A stretch of DNA of 64,000 bases from Camarhynchus parvulus. Taxonomy: Eukaryota > Chordata > Aves > Passeriformes > Thraupidae. Shown piece by piece: positions 34,901 through 46,300 of the stretch. Within the stretch, counting starts at the first letter, position 1. Each line of letters opens with the position of its first letter. The position numbers were made by a program, and so were the translations under genes. The notes beneath the pieces were generated by a model. It was not told where the DNA came from and ran no database searches. It was given only the letters and a program-made list of their open reading frames with translations. The stretch lies in contig NC_044573.1 in NCBI RefSeq assembly GCF_901933205.1, forward strand, positions 86,696,546 to 86,760,545. Direction: 5' to 3'.

Positions 34901-37165
34901 CATAAAGAAAATTATATCCACAGTACTATGCAGAGCTGGTGAAAATTCTTTGCCAGAATTGTTCTGTTGTTTCTATTTTACTTTGTAGCACTGTAGATCA
35001 ATAATATTAAAGACTAAATTTTCTTGGGTTACAGGCATTAAACAGGTACTGAATTTTCCTTACAGCTGTATGTCAGCATGAGGAAAAACCTCCTGCCACA
35101 GGAGAAGGCAGACAGGGAGCAGGAGTGCCCTGTGGCTCTGTGTTCCCAGCTGAACTGCAGGGGGCATAGGGATGTAAAATCTACTGATGTTCATCACCTT
35201 TGCATACAGGAGGCTGCCACTGCAGCTAAGTCTATGCCTAAAGTGATGAAGGGATTGTCAGCATAAGCTTCATTTGAAATCTGTCTGGTACTTTGAGAGA
35301 AGAGTCTTTTACTGGTTTTACAGAATTTGGCAGGCTGAGTTTGAGAAGCTGTTGTTTAGGATTAGGGATCAGGGTCGAACAAAGATGAGATGTTTTCTTG
35401 GAAGAAGTTAAATGCTTCATTGTACCTATGTTTATTTTTAGAGTGAAATTGCTTTATGACTGCCTAATGAGCTTAAAAGTTGACAAGGATTTAAGCTGTG
35501 TCTTGAAATACCCTGAACATTGAGAGATGGCACATTAGATAGTCTGAAATACAACTGTCCAAGCCAATAGCAAACAATTTCACTGAGTGTACTGTTTATC
35601 TGATTAGAATTGCTATCCCCCTAGTTAATATTCACAAAAAGCAAGATTTCTGTTTAAGGGCACCCTATGTTTTCTTATTCCAGACGAGTGTGAAGAAATA
35701 TCAGGAGATATCCTGCCTTGCATTTTGAATTGTCAGGAGGAAAGGGAGCCACTGCTGTGGTGTGATTGTTTTGCTGCTTTCCCATTGATCATCTAAATTG
35801 ACAATCAGCTCCACTGTCCTGAGCAATGTGGTTTAGAATAACCAGAAATATGGGCTATTTACCAGCAAATAGCAATATCACTGAGTGTCAGTGCCATTCC
35901 AAATGTGGTGTAACAGCAAATCTCCTGCCGGAATAGGCCAATCATGCCTTCCTTGTACAATACAAATAATCCTATGATGGGGTTATCATCTGTTCAAGAC
36001 TCATAGAAAGGTCTAGGCTGTTTTCCAATGAAATGCTGGGATACTGTCCATTTCCATTTCCTAGTGTTTTCAGCCATCCTAAAACTGAAAGCAAATGAAG
36101 AATCCCAAGGGGACCACCTTCTTTGGCAGCTGAAGATGAATCAGTGCGTCCAGCATGAACAGTCTTGTCCTATTTCCTTGTCCTTTTCCACCTTAGATCG
36201 AATAGAGATCAGATGTGACATCTGGGTTGCTGGTAGCAGCAGCATATCTGTGTGTGTGTGTGAATGTAACCATTCTGTATTTTAAAAGGAAAACAGAAAC
36301 TTAACTGTTAAATCTGAATCAAATACCTGTTAAAACACATGAAAGTCACCATGTGCTTCTGATTGCCCCACCACAAGCTTGCCAAAAATTGATTGTGTTT
36401 GTTTTCTCCATTGATGTACCTTATTTGTTTGGCATCAGGCTGCTTTTTGCCACTGGATTTGTATTACTGTAAGAAAATGCAGAAATGAGATTTAAAGAAA
36501 GCTTCAAAGAAAGATAAATGTTACTTTGAAAAATTGCTTCTAAAATTCAGCACGTAAGCAACCTTGACACAACTTGTCATGTATAAACTTCTGAGCAAGA
36601 AAGGTGGAGTATTTTGGATGCAAATAAGTAATGGACATTTTGGGATAACTGAACTATAATCACTTTGTAAATCAGCAATCCTTAAAAGATCAGTTAACTG
36701 TTGTGCTTTCTATTGGTACCATTCAACAAATGAAACATTTTACTTAATGAATAATGAAGAGAGGAGTGACTGGATAGTTTTTTTTAACTCAGGTCATGAG
36801 ATGAGATGGTCACTAAAGGTCTGAGTACTCTTGTTTGTTTTCTCAGTACTACACTTTGTTGAAGACTGTTATCCATCCTTTATGATGCTGAAGGTAGGCT
36901 TGGTCCCATGCTCTTACAAGTCCTTAAAGGCTTCCACTATTTTCAGCAGCCTCTGCTTGCTCTTTGTATCACCAGTAACACCCATTAACTGGCAAAGTGT
37001 CTCTGTGGAACTGAAGGTACTTCTAAAGGTAAAAATGGGAAATGCAGTATTTGCAAGAATCTAAAATACCTCGCAGAACTTACCAGGAGTTTCTGCACTT
37101 ACATACCTCAACTGCTTTCTTAAAATCTATTCATTGTCTTTTTTTTAATGTCCTCTTTCCCTCAG
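28906..37165. other. Non-coding stretch between LRRC1 3' end and PDZ unit
   Basis: Either intergenic DNA or, if the PDZ exons are part of LRRC1, an intron of about 9.3 kb. Weak exon candidates lie at 35066-35275 and 32208-32348. I see no CpG island or obvious promoter before 37166. Confidence 0.7.
35066..35275 (+). CDS. Candidate exon (unproven) between LRRC1 and PDZ unit
   Basis: A good acceptor (gaattttccttacag) opens a phase-0 frame of 69 codons to TAA at 35273-35275, starting LYVSMRKNLLPQEKADREQE. It is more GC-rich than its flanks. A weak in-phase donor GAT|gtaaaa at 35173/35174 would give a 36-codon exon in phase 0. No family is recognised. It could be a missing PDZ-unit exon or a chance frame. 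Confidence 0.22.
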
Positions 37166-37369
37166 GACTCTATTAAGTGGCTTCCCAAGTCTCCTAAACT
37201 GCACAGTGGCCATAACTGGAGCTCCCAGGGCTCTCGCTGGGCCTCGTTGAAAGGGAGGGAAGGTTTTCCTGGTGGTAACCTGTACAAATTCAGCTCTGCC
37301 AATGGGAAATGGAGAGAGGGAAGGATCAGTCCCGAGCAAGAAGCAGAGGAACTCGAGGATCCTGATGAT
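37166..37369 (+). CDS. PDZ-unit exon 1: basic/aromatic linker with acidic end
   Basis: The acceptor is tttccctcag and the donor gtgagt, both strong. The length is 204 bp, 68 codons, phase 0 at both ends, without a stop. It encodes [20 protein letters not shown], then a Lys/Arg/Gly-rich stretch, and ends [15 protein letters not shown]. No known domain is recognised. A linker of basic then acidic character is compatible with the disordered region between LRRs and PDZ1 in Scribble. Confidence 0.68.
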
Positions 37370-40300
37370 GTGAGTAGTCTTGAAATCAGGAGAGACAATG
37401 TGTATCTGTGAAGAGGCTGTAGCTGCTCACACTGCTGTGCAGCAGAGCACTTTGGGTTTGTGGGACCTGCACTGCTTATGCTCTCATGTCCTTGCTTGTG
37501 CAGAGAGCACAGAGCTATGTTCAATGTTTTATTTCCTTCACTTTGCTTGCAATTAATTCATCCAACCCTCAAGAGTACAGTTTGACCTGCAGGTTAAGAT
37601 GGGTAACCTGAGTGATGAGACACGTTTTGTACTTTACCCTGCTTACATCCCCAGTCACCAAGCTCCCTTCATCTCTTTCAGGTAAGTAAGTGGGTCGCTG
37701 GCAGCACTTGGGGCTCAGCATCTCCCTGGGCTTGGATGCTAGAAAAGTGAGGTTGCAATGCTCCTCCACTGCATGCTGATTTTGGGTGCTGCTCTTCCAG
37801 GATGCTGATGCCTCTGAGCCCCTGCCTGCTGTAATTTCTCCTGCCTGTGCCTGCCAGGTGTCTGTCACCTGTGCTGCAGCCTGCCTGTCCTCTTGGTCCT
37901 GGCCTGGGAAAAGCAGGTGGTGATTGCACTCTTGCAGCCTTTCCCTTTCAGGGCATTGCTCGCCATTCTTCCTGATGTTAGCTGGGAGATGAGGCAGGAA
38001 TGGGGCTTCCTGCTCCTCTTCCAGGACCTCTGCTTCCTTCCTAGCCCCTGTGGGTGCTGCTGGTGTGCCCCTCCTCCAGCCTGCACTCCTGGCTCTTGCT
38101 CATGGCCTTCTTCCCTGGCACCCACAGCCCTGCAGATGTGTCCAGGTTAGTCAGCCTGGCACTGTAAAGAGAAATCTCTCTCAAGAGAAGAAAGGTAATG
38201 AATGCTTTATGTGAGTCAAAGCTAAGCAAATTCCCTTTTAAGTGAAAATGGGAAGCAATCATGCCTTTTATGCTTTCCCTGGGGTTGGCAATGCTTTTTT
38301 CCATCCTAACCAAAAAGAGATTGTGGGAAAGTGCCAATATAGATTGAAAAATAAACTGTCCAGTGGGGTTCTGCACAGCTGTTCAAGGCAATACCACTGC
38401 TTTTTATTTTGGTATTAAACTTCCAGGCTTAGAAAAACACTTATGGGGTTTATTTTCAGAGGTGTTGATGTGTGTTTGCTGCATTGTTTTACTACCAACA
38501 GAAGATAGAAGGATTTGGGCAATACAAAGATCTGATTTGACATGAACTCATCAAATTAAGGAGCAAAAATCAGCTAAATATAAGTAAAGCATTCCTAAAA
38601 TGTGAACAGAATTTGAGCAGTGTGTCTGAATTTAATTTAACCCCTTGCCAGGAATAACTGATAACTGGAAAACATCACTACATTTTGCAGTCAAACTTGT
38701 CTGAAGCTTTAATTGTTTGGTGGATGTATTTTAATTGTGTATTTCTCTCTTCAAGCCCTTGTGGTTTAGCTAAGCATTGGGTGACATTGTGAGCTCCTCA
38801 CTGCATCTCAGAGTAGGTCACCCTAGGGCCAGGCTTCAGAGTAGGCTTTAGTATGCATCACCTTTGAGGTTCCATTTCCAGAGGGCTTCTAAATCATTTA
38901 AGTTTGCAGCTCTCCACTCACTGCCATTTGCAACTGAAGTCAATCCAATGACTGAAACAAAGTCTTGGATATGTAGATGCAAGGTAGGGGCTTGTCTTCC
39001 CTCTCACACCTGTACTCCCAAGAATGGAATGTGAGTTTTGAGGAACTATAAGAAATATTTTATTTTCTATATGGGAATATCTTTCCTTTGCCTTGTGTGT
39101 GTGGTTCCTTCCCCCAGAACAGTGGATTCAGTGCTACAGAGCTGCCAGAGGCTGCCCAAAATAGTCTTGTTCTCATGCTCTGCCATTTTCACAGGGCATT
39201 GCAGGATTCGTGCACATATGGATATGTGTGTGTTACCTGTGCTTGTGTGTGCCAGGGAGTCTAGTGAAAGGATGTACGAAATCCCAGTCCTCTCCCCTGT
39301 TCCCTCAATTTCAACCCCAGTATTGAAGGCAAAACATGCCCTGAGAAATAATGGTAAAAGAAATCTTTGTATGTTTGCTGTAAAGTTCCAGTTTTGTCTT
39401 CCGTGAAATAAATTCTATCATACAGCAATGTGAGGGCGAGGAACAAGTCCATGTTAGCATGGGTAAGGTTTGTGTTTCAGCTTCTCCTTGCTGTTGCTGT
39501 GTTTACCTTTTTTATCTTTAACCCTCAGGAACCTATCTCCAAGTTTTCCGGCAGCCTTTTTGATAGCAATGAAAGCGTGAGAGATCAAAGAAATAGCAGA
39601 GCAACGCTCCAAGAAAAGCACAAGTTGGCCATGAAAGGGAAGGCTCTTCCAGGATCTAACAGCAGGGTGCAGCCACCCGTGCCAGCAGCAGGCGGCTTCC
39701 CCAGCCAGAGCGGCCGCGCTGCCGAGGAGCTGCGCACGCTGGATGTGCCGCAGGCCCCGCTGAAGGTCTGGAACTGCTGCTGCTGCTGCTGGGGCTCTGC
39801 ATGGCTCTGAGGCACTCCTGCATGGCTGTGGGGCACTCCTGTGTCTCTGGGGCCCTCCCTGTGTCTGTGGGGCACTCCTGTGTCTGTGGGGCCCTCCCTG
39901 TGTCTGTGGGGCACTCCTGTGTCTCTGAGGGGCCCTCCCTGTGTCTGAGGGGCACTCCTGTGTCTGTGGGGCACTCCCTGTGTCTCCCTGAGGGGCCCTC
40001 CCTGTGTCTGTGGGGCACTCCTGTGTCTGTGGGGCACTCCCTGTGTCTGTGGGGCCCTCCCTGTGTCTGTGGGGCCCTCCCTGTGTCTGTGGGGCACTCC
40101 TGTGTCTGTGGGGCACTCCCTGTGTCTGAGGGGCCCTCCTGTGTCTGTGGGGCACTCCCTGTGTCTGAGGGGCCCTCCCTGTGTCTCCCTGTGGAGCACT
40201 CCCTGTGTCTATGGGGCACTCCCTGTGTCTGAGGGGCCCTCCCTGTGTCTGTGGGGCCCTCCTGTGTCTGAGGGGCCCTCCCTGTGTCTCCCTGTGGAGC

Positions 40301-43300
40301 ACTCCCTGTGTCTGTGGGGCACTCCCTGTGTCTGAGGGGCCCTCCCTGTGTCTCCCTGTGGGGCACTCCCTGTGTCTCCCTGTGGGACACCTCTCTTGGG
40401 TGAGGCAGGTTATGGAAGATGCAAAGAAGGAGGGACATTGCATGGCAGATGTCATGAGGCTTACCTTAAAGTGAGTAAGCTGAGGGTTGTCATTGCTCCC
40501 CATGGCTTACATGGAAAAAATTTCCCATTAAAAAAACCCCAACAAAGCCCACTTTCCTTGTAGCCATGCATCTCACTTTATACATCCAGTTTTGGTATTT
40601 TGAGGCCAAGTCAGAGGTACGTGCAGGTGGGCACTGAGCTGGGTGCAGTTCATTCAGTCCATGGTTTCACAGCAGTGATGATGTCTTGCATGTGCCAGTG
40701 TTGAAGTGTAGCACCATTTTTCACAGGGCTGGGCTCTCCGGGAGCATGTCTCCTGGTCTTCAGAGTGGGTGGCAGATTTTCAATGCTCACATAATTAAGA
40801 GGCAATATTTTTGATTAATCAGGTCACTTATGCATTGTAATTCTTTTCCAGGTAACCATTACTGTGTGCAGTCAAATGGGGAGCCTTGGTATTAGCATTG
40901 CTGGTGGAAAGGGCTCATCTTCATGTAAAGAAAGTGATGAGGTGCATTTCACTTTTAAAAATTTGTCTAGTGATTGTTAGGAATAGACTGATGAGTAGTT
41001 CCTTGAGCTGTTGTGTTTTGTTGTTTGCTTTCTGAGATTGTCCTTCATGTAACATTTCCATCTTTCTAAAGCTAACAAGGGTAAACAGAGGTAACTTATT
41101 TCCCAGAGTAGTATCTGGCATTACATTTTGATGGGAAGCTCCAGAAGGAATGATTTGGGAGAGATACCCAAATGTAAACCAATGATTTTGCAAAGGCAAC
41201 CTGATGGCTGAAACACTGTTGTCTAATTCTCACTTTCTGCCTCAATTTGGAGTTACTCCCTTGGCAATCTACATGCCTCTCCCATCTCATTTGCTCATTC
41301 CCAGGAGCTAAGTTGATTTGAGAGAAATATTTCACACATCTTCTCACTGATTTATCTTTTAAAGAAATGGTTTTTTTTCCAGTCCGTTCCCCATGGCACA
41401 GTGTAAACAATTACTGACTGTTGTTTACCGTTGTATGTGTCAGCCATGGAGGCCTTTTTTTTTCTTGCTAATGTGCTAAGGCATCTAGTTTTTAATTTTA
41501 TGGAGGCAGCAAAACAATAAGTCTTGAAAATTAATTACTTCCCATTTGCTTTTTATATCAATGGGAGAACAATGGGAGAAACTGTCACTTCTGAAACGTG
41601 TGTTTTGTGTTACCAGGGGATCCTGATTGCACGGCTGCCAAAAGATGCTCCACCAGACTTGGCTGGTGTACAAGCAGGAGACAGAGTGGCTGAGGTAGGT
41701 GGGTTGTTTGTCAGTGTGGAGTGTGTTCTTTTGTTGTTTTCTTTAAATGAAACCACTTAGAGTTGGGGGACTTGGCATCCACATCTAGGCTGGCCTTAGC
41801 TTTTTAGATGCTTGCCATTATGAAGAAATTATAATAACATTAAATTGTTGTATTCCTTCTTATTGTGTTCTAGTTGTCAGATCTTTATGTTCAAAGTGCT
41901 TAACAAAATATTATTCACTTAAATGAATGATTTACAAAGGAAAATAATGGTCTTAAGTGGTTATGTAAGAATAAATGAAGTATTTGATCCAAGAAGCTTT
42001 CTTGTGACATGGTATTAGATGTACTAGATGAGTTCATTACAGTTGCAACAAAGAAAAATAAACTAGATGAGCTTGTTTCCCCAAGGTAATTTTTGGTGGG
42101 AAGAGAACAGCTCAGAATAACTCCCCTGATGGAGACTTGCAGTGCCAGGGGATAAATGTGCCCCTCGGGCTGCTCCACCTCAAGCCTCATCTTTCCTAGC
42201 ACAAGCTACATTCTTGAGCTTCAGAATTTCCCAAGAACAATGGGGGAAAAGTGATCACATACAATTTTGTGTTACATACTTTTGATGTACTGTTTGGTTT
42301 CTACCTGCTGAGAATGGTGGAGTAGGAAGAGAACCTCTACAAAATTACTTTACGGTGAAACTGGTCCATATTTCTTCCAGCTCTTGTTCTCTTAAACTGT
42401 CATTTATACTTGGTTATATTAATAGTTTTTGCTCCAGCATGGTCCATGTTGAATTAAGGTGGGATAGAGCAAGCAATATTGTCTGTCTGTTAAATTGTCA
42501 GGAATAATGATACAATCTGTATCAGCCAAAGACTTTAATGATAAATTAATCTAATAATTTTGTAAAACTACGCTATGGAGTTATTAATAGAGGGTGGTGT
42601 TCCATAATGTGTAAATATTGTGATAGTTTGACAGTTCTTAAAAGGTCAGTTGTAGATAAAAATCTGTATAATTTTGCATTTTTTCTTTAATGAAAGGTAT
42701 TGTAACAAATGGGAGAGAATGTAAATAATTCTCTACATATTTCACATTATCAGATGATTAGGGAAAAAAACCACAGGAATTTTAGTTACTGTACCTTTAC
42801 CTTCTGAGCAGAGTTTCTGATCAATTTAGTATCTTAAAAATCAACCCCATTGCTCAGGTTCCTCTCTGAGGCTATCATTAAATATTTATTTTGGGGACTA
42901 TTTGGAATATACTAGGTGTTAATGTCTGTTCACTTAATCAATAGTGAAATAAGTGAAAAAGAAGAAATTTCTGTTCCCTCCTGTTCTGCCCTGCTGTTAT
43001 TGTACAAATAGTTAGAATTTCTCCATCTCCCACAAGATGGCAGAATCATTCATCTGTTTAAAGAATATAGAAAACAATTCTGCTTTTCTGTGTGTGTGTG
43101 ACAAGAAGGAATTAATGAGGTGTGCTATAGAAATACTGCTGTTTTTACCACAGGACTAATCTGTGTACAAATAACAAGCATTTTTCTCTGGACACTGTGT
43201 TACAACTTCTTATTCTTGAACTGGTAATTTCAACAGTTCAAATATAAAATTCACCAAAAATGGGAAACAGTGGGAATTGCAATTTTATTTGCTTTTGTTG

Positions 43301-46300
43301 TACAACCACATGTAGCAATAAGGCCAGGTGTTTGTATACTAACTTGAGAGGGAGGGAACTCCTCTTCTTAAACAGCATTCAGAATAAAAATATGTTTCTG
43401 GTGTTTTCTTTTAAAGGCAACCTTTGTTTCAGAGCCTGCTGCCCTTAATGCTGGTCCTACTGAAGCTTCCCCCAAGGGCAGCCCCTCCCCGACTGTCAAC
43501 CATGTCATAACAGTAAGTAGGATGCCCCCAGTAAATATCAAATCTCTCTTACCTAAGAAATTTGTGTTGTCTTAATGTTTGTGTTGTCTTTACATTAATG
43601 CTAGTAAAGACTGGCACAGAACTCAACACATGTCAAAGATCAGAGACCCTACCAAGGATTTAGGTGGCTGTCCCTGCAGCTGGGACATGGCTTCTGGAGG
43701 GGCTCAGCTCCTGGGTGAGCGCCCAGCTTCTGAAGCACTCTGGTTTGGGGACTCCAGCGTGGTGTCTATTCCCCCCAGTTTGAGTCATTGTTCTGTTGTC
43801 TGGACTCTGTCTCTAGCTAATGCAAGGAGCAGCATTTCCAGGGTCCCTCTTTTAGGAGGGAGAGGGCGAACTGCTGCCTGGAGGTGGTGACCATTTTCCT
43901 CTTCTGACTGGAAGGGGAACTTGTGTCACAGGCTAAGACATGCCCATATTTTAGGCGACTGGTGAGAGAAAGCTTGCTGCCCATGTCACAGAAGGCAACA
44001 GCTGGGCCTGCAGGGTGGCTTTTAGAAATGCACTTTTTTGAACTTCTCTAGCAAGTTCAATTCTCTGAAGACCTACCCTCATCTTGGTCATCTATGGGTA
44101 CCACTGATGAAAATATGGCTTCATTAGGAAGATACAATAAGATCAAGGTATCTGAATAATTAAGGTCAAAAAGCATCTTACTTGTGTAGAGCTTGAAGTA
44201 CCAGGAAGCAACAACTGTTTCTCCTACAGCAAATGCCAGAGGAATGCTTTGTCTGATTCCTCTTCTTTCAGTCTTTGTTTAAATCTTTCTCCATGAATAC
44301 CATTCACAACCCAGCTAATCACAAAAAATGAAAGTATGTATAAAAGACTATAATCAAAGACCATATCAGATTTGTAAACCATTTAGATAACTGAGGTGAT
44401 TTGTTAGTTGGCTGAAAAAGTGAGCACATAGATCATTCAACTGTTTTTCTCTGGTTTCCTGTGTTAGTCACTATTTGGCATGTTGAGCTACAGCTTTTGT
44501 CCATGAGATAGACTAAGAAAAGCTTTCCCTTCTATTAGTTGCTTAAAGAAACTTATTTTGAGGCCTCTGACCTCCAACATCATCTTGTAGATCATCATTT
44601 AGACCAATTTTATTTTCCAGCTTAAAACATTTTCATCAATTTGGAGGTTTTTTTTCCAGTTTTACCTGGTAGCTGTTTCTTGGTCTTTATCAGCATTGTA
44701 GGAAGCATGAGGCTTCCTATTAGAGGATCCACTGTTGGAAGGGTTTATTCACACATTGGCAGTGGCCTGGATCTGTTGCAGTAGTGCCCGACTTTTAGTA
44801 TTTTCAACCAAAAAGGAGAAATTACTGTATTTTTATGTTGTATGCCTCCCTTTAAAGTTCTTCAGGTGTAATGGGGGGAGGAGGCAGATTAGACTGAGAT
44901 ACTTAGGGCAGAGGGGGTAAACTGGCTGAATATGTTCTGAGTGTCAAAAGTGCAGGTTCTTTTGTGAAGAAAAATTTGTATTTCTGATTTTGTTTCTTTT
45001 TTGAAATAAAAAATCTTTGTGCTGTAGCAAATGATACATGTTATTGCCTGTATCCTGGAGCAGCATTCATCAATTTTAGGGATTATGGGCTTGTGGGGAG
45101 TATCCTGCTGACTTGGGGCTGTTCAATTTCTCATCTGTTCTCACTTTGAAGTCTCTCTTATTTCTCAGTAACTGAAGGAAATCCTATTATCTGAAAAATG
45201 TTTGGAGCCTGGCTTCTCATGGAGGACTTGCTTTGCATGTTCAGATAAGCAGGTGGCAGTAGGACCTTGATGCAGAATCTTCTTCTGTGCTAGGAATATA
45301 GGAAGGTTCATTTCCTTTGTGTTTCTGATCAGGTTTCAATAGAAGATGGTTGTGTCTACATCAAGGGAGGGAAGGATTGAAGCATCATGGCAGAGAAACC
45401 AGAGACTCCTATTAGTATTCTGCAAAAACTGAGTATGTGCCAGATGGTGTCATCCTTCTTCTCCCTCTCTTCCATGTCATCATCCTGCCTTCCAGCAGAT
45501 ACTGTTTTCATCTGTTTATTTTTATTGAATTTTAATAAACATCGTCTTTGCATATGCTCTCTGTGATAATATTTGTCTCATTCTTGTAGGCACAGCCCAG
45601 CCCATCTCTGAGCCAGCTGCTCTGGCATTACAGCAGGCAATGCTGCTGCCAGGTTCAGGTTTCCTCTCTGTTTTCCCAGACCAGGCTTGGTTGCTCTAAC
45701 TGCTTCTAAAAGGCTCGTGTAATTGTTAACTCATCCAGCCAAACTCAATTTCAAACCCTTTGTGTCAGCTTTAGGATTTCATGACAGTGTGAATGACCAG
45801 TAATTAATTGGACAAACTAAATGTTCTTTCACAGTGAGTAATTGTTTTGCAAAGGAAAAATGAGAATCTTCCGCGGTTTTAATTATAATTGAGTATTTTG
45901 CTGACATGTAGATAGAGGGCTCAGAACTTTAATTACAAGTAGATAGTTTTTACATACAGTATTTTATAGACTTGCCTCAGTTATGCTAATCACACCTTAA
46001 AATTATGAAAATATCTTTTATTTTATTTAATATATATAAAAATACAAATATTTGAATTGAACCTAAACAAAAACAACAACAACAAAAAATCAGGGATATA
46101 AACAAATGCTCATACTGACTTTAACAGAAGGAAATTTAATTCTGAAGTGTTCATTTCCAGTTTTGTTATTGTTTCCTGTCCATCCTCTCAAACATAGAGC
46201 TAACTCTTCACAATCTTTCTCCATCATAAACATTTTCATTCAACCTCTGACTGAAATTCCCAGAGGATTTTGTCTGACTGAATGGAGAGTGTTGACAGGT

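Larger units (their letters stand above)
37370..43416 (+). other. PDZ-unit introns 37370-39528, 39766-40851, 40942-41616, 41695-43416
   Basis: Short introns between PDZ-unit exons; the second is mostly minisatellite. The fourth is where the exon coding for the end of the PDZ domain should be. It holds only an ambiguous open stretch at 42313-42504. Confidence 0.6.

Noticed and set aside
36061..36231. Open frame ILKLKANEESQGDHLLWQLK after tttcag
   Set aside because: It needs a different phase from the other PDZ-unit exons, has Cys/His composition without a motif, and has only a weak donor.
39454..40503. 349-codon minus-strand open frame rich in TGRHRE/APQTQG-like repeats
   Set aside because: It covers the minisatellite and PDZ-unit exon 2 in antisense. 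The repeat units are 20/21 bp and lack stops by composition in almost every frame, so openness says nothing about coding.
39801..40563. Plus-strand open frames rich in [12 protein letters not shown]-like repeats
   Set aside because: Same minisatellite artefact; several overlapping frames are open at once.
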